In this document: positions 6,290-11,907 of the stretch, piece by piece
Position numbering within the stretch: position 1 is the first letter of the stretch
How the letters are laid out: the number at the start of each line of letters is the position of its first letter
NCBI GenBank assembly: GCA_947452665.1
Contig: CANGEH010000036.1
Coordinates: 1 to 11,907 of the forward strand
Direction: 5' to 3'
From: Caulobacteraceae bacterium
GTDB lineage: Bacteria > Pseudomonadota > Alphaproteobacteria > Caulobacterales > Caulobacteraceae
Length of the DNA: 11,907 bases
Translations under genes and position numbers: made by a program
Notes under the pieces: model-generated
What the model saw: only the letters and a program-made list of their open reading frames with translations
Databases searched by the model: none
What the model was told of the DNA's origin: nothing

Positions 6290-7519
6290 ATGTCCGCCGC
6301 CAAACCTGCCGTGAAAAAAGTTGTGCTGGCCTATAGTGGCGGGCTCGACACCTCGATCATCTTGAAATGGCTTCAGACCGAATATGGCGCCGAGGTCGTG
6401 ACCTTTACCGCTGATCTTGGCCAGGGCGAGGAGATCGAACCGGCGCGGGCCAAGGCCTTGGCGGCAGGGGTAAAGCCCGAAAACATCTTTATCGAGGATG
6501 TGCGCGAAGAGTTTGTCCGCGACTATGTGTTTCCCATGTTCCGCGCCAATACAGTCTATGAGGGCCAATACCTGCTCGGCACCTCGATCGCCCGGCCCTT
6601 GATCGCCAAGAAGCAGATCGAGATCGCGCGCAAGGTCGGGGCCGACGCGGTCAGCCATGGCGCGACCGGCAAGGGCAATGATCAGGTCCGGTTTGAGCTG
6701 GGCTATTATGCGCTCGAGCCGGACATCCATGTCATCGCGCCCTGGCGCGAATGGGATTTTAAATCGCGCGAATCCCTGCTGGAATTTGCCGAAAAACATC
6801 AGATCCAGATCGCCAAGGATAAGCGCGGAGAGGCCCCGTTCAGCGTCGACGCCAATCTGTTGCACTCCTCATCTGAGGGCAAGGTGCTGGAAGACCCGGC
6901 GGTCGAGGCCCCAGAATTTGTGCATATGCGCACCATCGCACCCGAAGACGCGCCCGACACCCCGCACGTCTTTACGATGGATTTCGAACGCGGCGACCCA
7001 GTTGCGATTGACGGCGTGGCCATGTCGCCCGCCACGCTCCTGACCAAGCTCAACCAGTTGGGCCACGATAATGGCATTGGCCGGCTTGACCTGGTCGAGA
7101 ACCGCTTTGTCGGCATGAAATCACGCGGCGTTTATGAGACCCCCGGCGGCACCATCTTGCTAGCCGCGCACCGCGGCATAGAAAGCATCACGCTTGATCG
7201 CGGCTCAATGCATCTGAAAGACGAGCTGATGCCGAAATATGCCTCGCTGGTTTATAACGGCTTTTGGTTTGCGCCTGAGCGCGAAATGCTGCAGGCGGCG
7301 ATCGATTATTCGCAGGCCCAAGTGACCGGCCAGGTGCGGGTCAAGCTTTATAAGGGCAATGTCTCGATCATTGGCCGCACCAGCCCCTATAGCCTGTACG
7401 ATCAGGACCTTGTGACCTTCGAGGAGGGCAAGGTGGCCTATGACCACCGCGATGCCGGCGGCTTTATCAAGCTCAATGCCCTGCGCCTACGGGTCCTTGC
7501 CAAGCGCAACCGCCGCTAG
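6290..7519 (+). CDS. argG: Argininosuccinate synthase
   Basis: A complete 409-residue cytoplasmic enzyme that joins citrulline and aspartate with ATP cleavage to AMP and PPi, the penultimate step of arginine synthesis. The N-terminal ATP pyrophosphatase loop AYSGGLDTS is at 14-22, followed by FTADLGQGEE (39-48). The second family signature, GATGKGNDQVRFE (124-136), binds citrulline/aspartate. The conserved YEGQYLLGTSIARP (90-103) and APWREW, and the C-terminal PYSLYDQDLVTFE region, are present. Length and motifs match the usual bacterial type I enzyme, with no missing residues seen. AGGA lies about 10 bases before the ATG; 65 bp separate it from the membrane protein gene. No other arg genes are nearby, so it seems to stand alone, as is common in this group. 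Confidence 0.97.
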   Translation: MSAAKPAVKKVVLAYSGGLDTSIILKWLQTEYGAEVVTFTADLGQGEEIEPARAKALAAGVKPENIFIEDVREEFVRDYVFPMFRANTVYEGQYLLGTSIARPLIAKKQIEIARKVGADAVSHGATGKGNDQVRFELGYYALEPDIHVIAPWREWDFKSRESLLEFAEKHQIQIAKDKRGEAPFSVDANLLHSSSEGKVLEDPAVEAPEFVHMRTIAPEDAPDTPHVFTMDFERGDPVAIDGVAMSPATLLTKLNQLGHDNGIGRLDLVENRFVGMKSRGVYETPGGTILLAAHRGIESITLDRGSMHLKDELMPKYASLVYNGFWFAPEREMLQAAIDYSQAQVTGQVRVKLYKGNVSIIGRTSPYSLYDQDLVTFEEGKVAYDHRDAGGFIKLNALRLRVLAKRNRR

Positions 7520-7609
7520 GCCGCTGAAACCAATGAAATTTTTATGAACCCCTAGACCGCGCGGCATGGGCTGACCTAGATACAGGGTCGATCCCTCAAG
7601 GAGACGCCC

Positions 7610-9109
7610 ATGGCCCGTCCGCATCTGACATTGATGGCCTTGGCCATATTGGTGACCGGCGGACAGGCCGCGCCGGTGTTTGCCAAGGACTTAAGCCCCG
7701 TTCCGGCGGCCCAGCAGGCCAATAGCTATTATGCCAATGGTCTGGCCAGCCTAAAGGCGGCCTTGGCGCTCCAGCCCAATATGGGCAAGGCCAAGAATGT
7801 CATCTTGTTTATCGGCGATGGCATGGGGATTAGCACTATTACCGCCTCGCGCATCTATGCTGGTCAGCAGACTGGGCGCGATGGCCCATCCAATAGTCTC
7901 TCGTTTGAAGCCCTGCCCTATCTGGCCCTGTCCAAGACCTATAGCCACGACTCGCTGGTCACCGATAGCGCGCCGAGCGCCTCGGCCATGATGACCGGGG
8001 TCAAGACCAAGAATGGCGCAATCGGGGTCGATGGGTCGGTCATCGAGGAAGACTGCGCCTCGCTCAAGACCTCAAAGGTCACCAATCTCGCTGAACTGGC
8101 CAAGGCCGCGGGGCGTTCCACAGGCGCGGTGACCACCACCCGCATAACCGATGCCACACCCGCCTCGACCTATGCCCACACCCCGTATCGGCGTTGGGAA
8201 GGCGATCAAGACATGCCGCCTGAGGCCAAGGCCGCTGGCTGTATTGATATTGCCCGTCAACTCGTCGAGGCCCCGTTTGGCGGGCCCGTGGATGTGGTCA
8301 TGGGCGGCGGCCGGTCGCGGTTTCGCCCCGAAGATCAAGGCGGCAGTCGCACGGATGGTCTGGACCTAATCAAGGCGTGGCAGACACGAGCGGGCCCTGA
8401 CGGGGTCTATGTCAGTACGGCGGCGCAACTCGCCGCCCTCAAGCCTGGTCAGGCAAAAAAGATCCTCGGCCTATTTGCCGACGATAGCCTGCCCTATGAG
8501 GCCGAACGCGCCATCCTTGGCCAAGACAAGCCAAGCTTGGCCGCCATGACCGTCGCGGCGATCGATGCCCTATCGACCAATCCCAAGGGCTATTTCCTCA
8601 TGGTCGAGGGCGGCCGCATTGATCACGGCAGCCATGCCAATAATGCCTATCGCACCCTGACCGAAACGGTTGAACTGTCCAAGGCCGTGTTTGCGGCCCT
8701 GGCCAAGGTTAATCTGAAAGACACGCTTATCATTGTCACGGCCGACCACAGCCATGGCCTGGTCATTTCCGGCTATCCCAGCCGCAATGCGCCAATCCTT
8801 GGCCTTGCCGATGAACCCGGCTCTACAACGCACGAACCGGTCCAGGGCCGCGACCGTAAGCCCTATACGATCTTGTCTTTCGCTACGGGGCCAGGCGGCC
8901 CAGAGGGCCATGATCCGCGCGACGATCTGAGCCAGACCAATACCCAAGATCCAGACTATCGCCAGCAGGCAGGCATTCCAGCCAGTTCGGCGGCGCATAG
9001 CGGCGAGGATGTCGCGATCTTTGCCGGCGGGCCTCAAGCGCATCTGTTTCACGGCGTGGTTGAAGAGAGCTATATATTTCAAGTCATGCGCCACGCGCTG
9101 GGGCTTTAG
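7610..9109 (+). CDS. Secreted alkaline phosphatase (PhoA superfamily)
   Basis: A complete 499-residue phosphomonoesterase with a signal peptide (hydrophobic 6-20, cleavage probably after VFA at 25), so it acts in the periplasm or outside, releasing phosphate from organic esters. The catalytic and metal residues of E. coli PhoA can be matched by motif: Asp70 (FIGDGMG, for Asp51), nucleophile Ser120 (VTDSAPSASA, for Ser102), Asp181/Thr183 (TDATPAS, for Asp153/Thr155), Arg194 (AHTPYR, for Arg166), Glu333, Asp338 and His342 (EGGRIDHGSH, for Glu322, Asp327, His331), Asp379/His380 (TADHSH, for Asp369/His370) and His463 (for His412). The position of E. coli Lys328 carries His339, as in several non-enteric and animal enzymes. 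A strong AAGGAG precedes the ATG. The 90-bp leader has a weak ATGAAAT-N4-ATGAACC direct repeat that only loosely resembles a Pho box. I leave the gene symbol blank because phoA, phoD and phoX names are used inconsistently in this group. Confidence 0.95.
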   Translation: MARPHLTLMALAILVTGGQAAPVFAKDLSPVPAAQQANSYYANGLASLKAALALQPNMGKAKNVILFIGDGMGISTITASRIYAGQQTGRDGPSNSLSFEALPYLALSKTYSHDSLVTDSAPSASAMMTGVKTKNGAIGVDGSVIEEDCASLKTSKVTNLAELAKAAGRSTGAVTTTRITDATPASTYAHTPYRRWEGDQDMPPEAKAAGCIDIARQLVEAPFGGPVDVVMGGGRSRFRPEDQGGSRTDGLDLIKAWQTRAGPDGVYVSTAAQLAALKPGQAKKILGLFADDSLPYEAERAILGQDKPSLAAMTVAAIDALSTNPKGYFLMVEGGRIDHGSHANNAYRTLTETVELSKAVFAALAKVNLKDTLIIVTADHSHGLVISGYPSRNAPILGLADEPGSTTHEPVQGRDRKPYTILSFATGPGGPEGHDPRDDLSQTNTQDPDYRQQAGIPASSAAHSGEDVAIFAGGPQAHLFHGVVEESYIFQVMRHALGL

Positions 9110-9131
9110 GCCTGCGGCCATTAACCTCAAT

Positions 9132-9158
9132 TTGATCACAGGGCTTGCACCTTGATCA
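9132..9158. repeat. Tandem TTGATCA repeats, 20 bp apart
   Basis: TTGATCA occurs at 9132-9138 and 9152-9158, same orientation, exactly 20 bp start to start (about two helical turns), each holding the palindrome TGATCA. The second copy falls between the -35 and -10 hexamers of the candidate promoter at 9145-9172, a position where a bound protein would affect transcription. The regulator is unknown. Confidence 0.45.
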
Positions 9159-9172
9159 GAAAGGCGTATTTC
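9145..9172 (+). promoter_or_regulatory. Possible promoter of the GT2/membrane-protein pair
   Basis: TTGCAC (9145-9150), a 16-bp spacer and TATTTC (9167-9172) form a plausible sigma-70-type promoter. Transcription would start around 9179, placing the hairpin at 9175-9197 at the very 5' end of the mRNA. This is a judgement by eye only. Confidence 0.3.
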
Positions 9173-9174
9173 CC

Positions 9175-9197
9175 TCTCGCAATCGTGATTTGCGAGA
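9175..9197 (+). promoter_or_regulatory. Hairpin in the leader just upstream of the ribosome binding site
   Basis: TCTCGCAA (9175-9182) pairs perfectly with TTGCGAGA (9190-9197) around a 7-nt loop TCGTGAT. The stem ends two bases before the GAGG ribosome site (9199-9202) of the gene starting at 9208. There is no T run, so it is not a terminator. It could be a DNA operator (dyad) or an RNA element modulating translation or stability. Confidence 0.5.
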
Positions 9198-9207
9198 TGA
9201 GGCGAAT

Positions 9208-10407
9208 ATGACGGTGGACCTGAAGCGTTCGGCGGTAGCGACCCCTGCGAGTGATGTGGCGGCGCTTGAGCTGACCATATTAATGCCCTGCCTGAACGAG
9301 GCCGAGACCATAGAGGTCTGTGTGCGCAAGGCGCTTGGCTTCCTAAAGCGGTCCGGCGTGTCGGGCGAGGTCCTGATTGCCGATAATGGCTCCACCGATG
9401 GCTCGCGAGGCCTGGCCGAATCGCAAGGCGCGCGCGTCGTCGCCGTGCCAGAGCGTGGTTATGGCGCAGCGCTATTGGGCGGCATTCGCGCTGCCAAGGG
9501 CCGTTTCGTGATCATGGGCGATGCCGACGACAGTTATGATTTTGAAAACCTCGAAACCATGGTTGAGCGCCTGCGCAATGGCGCCGACCTGGTCATGGGT
9601 AATCGCTTCCTAGGCGGCATTGAAAAGGGTGCCATGCCCTTCTTGCACCGCTATCTGGGCAATCCGGTTCTGTCCTTTATCGGCAAGCTGTTCTTCAAGA
9701 TTCCGGTCAGTGATTTTCATTGCGGCCTGCGCGGCTTTAATCGCGACAGCATGCTCAGCCTTGGCCTGCAAAGCCCCGGCATGGAATTTGCCAGCGAAAT
9801 GGTGGTCAAGTCGGCCCTGCATGAGCGCCGGATTGAGGAAGTCCCCACCACCTTGCGCCCCGATGGCCGCTCCCGCCCGCCGCATCTAAAGACCTGGCGC
9901 GACGGCTGGCGCCACCTGCGCTTTCTTTTGCTGCACAGCCCCGAATGGCTATTCCTCTTCCCCGGCCTGATCATGATCGGCCTGGGTGTTGCTGGCGTCA
10001 GCATGCTGGCCCATGGCGCGGTGCAAATCACGCCGCATATTGAGCTGGATATCCATACCCTGGTTGCGGCCTGTTTCTCCTTCGTCATCGGCACGCAACT
10101 GGTCATGTTCAGCGCTTTGGCGCGGCGCTATGCCATGATTGAGGGCGTGCTTCCGCCGGCTGGCAGCATGAAGAAATTCCTTCTGGGCATGACGCTGGAG
10201 CCCATATTGCAAGGCGCTCTAGTGCTGTTTGTCGCCGGCTGCATTGGCACCACCTTTGCGCTTGGCCACTGGGCCAGTGTCGGGTTTGGGCCGATTGTTT
10301 ATAATGGCGTGGTGCGGGTCTTGGTCATTTCCTTGACGGCGGTAACGGCCAGTATCCAGATTGCGGCTTCTGGGTTTTTAGCATCGGTCTTTACACTACG
10401 CCGCTAA
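9208..10407 (+). CDS. GT2 glycosyltransferase with C-terminal membrane domain (polyprenyl-phosphate sugar synthase-like)
   Basis: A 399-residue protein. Residues 22-240 are a GT-A fold family 2 glycosyltransferase: ILMPCLNE (24-31) and ADNGSTDGS (58-66) for the nucleotide, RGYGAALLGG (83-92), and the metal-binding GDADDSYD (104-111; Asp105/Asp107). Conserved FHCGLRGFNRD (170-180), GMEFASEMV (191-199) and a PDGRSRPPHLKTWRDG segment (218-233) are typical of DPM1/dolichol-phosphate-mannose-synthase-like enzymes that load a sugar from UDP or GDP onto polyprenyl phosphate at the inner face of the membrane. Residues 245-399 add four hydrophobic segments (about 247-270, 284-305, 332-355, 365-392). 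The frame runs upstream to a TTG at 9145, but the ATG at 9208 with GAGG six bases ahead is preferred. Another membrane protein starts 17 bp downstream. The donor sugar and final acceptor are not readable from the sequence. Confidence 0.9.
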   Translation: MTVDLKRSAVATPASDVAALELTILMPCLNEAETIEVCVRKALGFLKRSGVSGEVLIADNGSTDGSRGLAESQGARVVAVPERGYGAALLGGIRAAKGRFVIMGDADDSYDFENLETMVERLRNGADLVMGNRFLGGIEKGAMPFLHRYLGNPVLSFIGKLFFKIPVSDFHCGLRGFNRDSMLSLGLQSPGMEFASEMVVKSALHERRIEEVPTTLRPDGRSRPPHLKTWRDGWRHLRFLLLHSPEWLFLFPGLIMIGLGVAGVSMLAHGAVQITPHIELDIHTLVAACFSFVIGTQLVMFSALARRYAMIEGVLPPAGSMKKFLLGMTLEPILQGALVLFVAGCIGTTFALGHWASVGFGPIVYNGVVRVLVISLTAVTASIQIAASGFLASVFTLRR

Positions 10408-10424
10408 ACCGGGTACGGCTCGGC

Positions 10425-11907
10425 ATGGGGCGTATTTGGAAATCTTGGGCAGTCTTTAAGGCCTGGCCAGTGCTTTTGGGCACACTGTTGGTCTTGGCCG
10501 TCATATTGGTCAATGGCCGGCCCTCGGTCTTTACCGATACGGACGACTATTATGACCAAGGCCGTACCGTGGTGCGCGACCTTTCGGCGCATTTTATCAC
10601 GCCAGTTCCCCTAACCGATCCGGATGATCTTGCCGAAGCGGCTGAGAAAAAGGCCGATGAGCGGTTTGCCCTGACCTCTATGGGCGCAAGATCGGCCTAT
10701 TATGGCGTGTTCTTGTATGTCGGCACCGTATTGGGCAGCCTATGGCTGGTCTCAGCCATCCAGGCCCTGCTCGCCATCTGGCCAATGTGGCGCCTGTCCC
10801 AGGCCATTGCACCAAGGGCCAAGCCCTGGACCTTTGGCCTGGTCTGCGCCGGGGTAGCGGCAGGCACAGCCCTGCCGCTGTTTGCCGGCTTTGCCATGCC
10901 CGATGTGTTTGCCGGCATTGCCATTCTTTGCGCCGTCTTGATCCTGATCTATCGCCACACATTACGTCGGCGCGAACAGGCCATGATCTGGGCCTTAATG
11001 GCCATCTGCCTTAGCTTTCATGGCTCGCATACCATGACAGCCCTGTGTCTGGCCGTCCTTGCCGCCGGTATCATGCTGCTGCTCAAGGCGCCGTGGCGCG
11101 AGACTTTGTTTCGCTCGAGCCTGATTGTTGCCGCCGTCGTAGTTGGGTTCGCGGCCAATGCCCTCTATGCGCAAAGCGTCAAGGCCAAATGGGGCGAGGA
11201 CCTGCGCAGGCCGCCCTTCTTAACCGCTCGGGTGCTGGCCGACGGACCGGGGCGGACCTATCTGCGCGATATTTGCCGCTCGGCTACACCTTATGTCCTA
11301 TGCCGGTTTCGTCATCAGGTGCTGGACGATAGCGACTATATTCTCTGGTCCGATGCCGAGGGCATAGGGGTGTTTAATCGCCTATCCTATAACGACCGGA
11401 TCGCGCTGGAGAAGGAAGAGTTCCGGTTTGCCCTCGGCACCGTCCTGCATGACCCGCTCGGCCAGTTTACCGCCGCCATGCAAAACTGGTGGTGGCAGAT
11501 GACCCTGATCTATGTCGAGGACCCGCTACGCAATCCTTATGTTTATTTGAATGATGGCTATTGGGGCGATACCAACCTGCCCTTGCTGATCCCCGATGCG
11601 GCCTGGTGCAAGCAGGACCGGGCCAATTGCCGCACGCGCCTGAGAATGGACCCGCTGCGGGCCTGGCATAGCAGCGTGTTTTTGCTAGCCTTGGCGTTTT
11701 TAGGCTGGCGCTTATGGCGCGGCGAGGCGGCAAGCGCGCTGCGACAAAGGCAACTGGTTTTTGACAATGAGGTGATGAAGGCCACCGCGGCCTTGAGCCT
11801 TTTGCTGGCCGGGTTCATCATTAATGCTGCGGTTTGCGGCATATTGTCGGGGCCGTTTCCACGCTATCAGGCGCGCGTCGCCTGGCTGATCCCGCTCGCA
11901 GCCGGTC
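10425..11907 (+). CDS. Large multi-spanning membrane protein, GT-C glycosyltransferase-like (partial, 3' end off the window)
   Basis: Open from an ATG at 10425 to the right edge (494 residues seen). It has one hydrophobic segment at 14-30, then a loop with the Asp-rich motif FTDTDDYYDQG (Asp38, Asp40, Asp41), then an ALTSMGARSAYYG stretch (82-94) leading into helices at about 92-118, 136-157, 161-176, 186-199, 204-221 and 229-247, with PDVFAG at 159-164. A large, mostly polar domain (about 250-415), likely periplasmic, contains four Cys and many Trp/Tyr/Asp residues. More helices start at about 420 and 452, with RYQAR (480-484) before the last visible one. A DxD-like motif in the first outer loop of a many-helix protein is the plan of GT-C enzymes that use polyprenyl-phosphate sugars, and the gene follows a matching donor synthase by 17 bp. 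This is inference; I do not recognise a named family. The ribosome site is weak, suggesting translation coupled to the gene before it. Confidence 0.72.
   Translation, partial: MGRIWKSWAVFKAWPVLLGTLLVLAVILVNGRPSVFTDTDDYYDQGRTVVRDLSAHFITPVPLTDPDDLAEAAEKKADERFALTSMGARSAYYGVFLYVGTVLGSLWLVSAIQALLAIWPMWRLSQAIAPRAKPWTFGLVCAGVAAGTALPLFAGFAMPDVFAGIAILCAVLILIYRHTLRRREQAMIWALMAICLSFHGSHTMTALCLAVLAAGIMLLLKAPWRETLFRSSLIVAAVVVGFAANALYAQSVKAKWGEDLRRPPFLTARVLADGPGRTYLRDICRSATPYVLCRFRHQVLDDSDYILWSDAEGIGVFNRLSYNDRIALEKEEFRFALGTVLHDPLGQFTAAMQNWWWQMTLIYVEDPLRNPYVYLNDGYWGDTNLPLLIPDAAWCKQDRANCRTRLRMDPLRAWHSSVFLLALAFLGWRLWRGEAASALRQRQLVFDNEVMKATAALSLLLAGFIINAAVCGILSGPFPRYQARVAWLIPLAAG

Noticed and set aside
6275..6865. 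196-codon minus-strand frame opposite argG
   Set aside because: The opposite strand encodes unmistakable argininosuccinate synthase signatures; this frame is a shadow.
9110..9120. GGCC-TGC-GGCC as a terminator after the phosphatase gene
   Set aside because: The stem is only four base pairs and no T run follows, so it would not terminate efficiently.
8570..9139. 189-codon minus-strand frame opposite the end of the alkaline phosphatase gene
   Set aside because: It overlaps the conserved metal-binding end of the phosphatase and shows no domain features of its own.
9145..9207. N-terminal extension of the GT2 protein from a TTG codon
   Set aside because: The added residues cover the hairpin and the ribosome site of the ATG at 9208, and GT2 proteins do not need them.

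Overview
The window looks like ordinary chromosome from an alphaproteobacterium, most probably Caulobacterales or a close relative. Supporting signs are a GC-rich codon pattern, a small secreted Cys-containing protein of the kind seen in Caulobacter-like genomes, and strong depletion of GANTC (8 sites by hand count in 11.9 kb, about 44 expected from composition), as expected where CcrM methylates GANTC. The order-level call is inference. I see no tRNA, rRNA, CRISPR array, insertion sequence, integrase or phage gene.

Left part (1-1288, all minus strand): the start of a secreted CHAP-domain amidase/peptidase that runs off the left edge; a small hotdog-fold thioesterase-like protein; and a 103-residue secreted protein of unknown function. 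A clear rho-independent terminator (922-955, minus strand) follows the secreted protein gene and argues that the thioesterase starts at about 862 rather than at the upstream GTG. Positions 1289-1527 form a divergent control region with a 15-bp palindrome, an 11-bp direct repeat and a GANTC site.

Middle (1528-7519): a single acyl-CoA dehydrogenase gene ending in a textbook terminator; a convergent short-chain dehydrogenase on the minus strand; then, on the plus strand, a Kup potassium transporter, a 121-residue three-helix membrane protein 13 bp downstream, and argG (argininosuccinate synthase).

Right part (7610-11907, plus strand): a secreted alkaline phosphatase with all expected metal and nucleophile residues; then a polyprenyl-phosphate glycosyltransferase-like GT2 enzyme with a C-terminal membrane domain; then, 17 bp later, a large multi-spanning membrane protein open to the right edge. 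The membrane protein has an Asp-rich motif in its first non-cytoplasmic loop, as in GT-C glycosyltransferases. The last two genes are the best candidate for an uncharacterised system: the first would load a sugar on a lipid carrier and the second would transfer it outside the cytoplasm. The leader of this pair (9121-9207) holds two TTGATCA repeats exactly 20 bp apart, a plausible promoter and an 8-bp-stem hairpin just ahead of the ribosome binding site.

Most genes here are housekeeping and not linked to one another. Real functional coupling is likely only for kup with the small membrane protein, and for the GT2/membrane protein pair.
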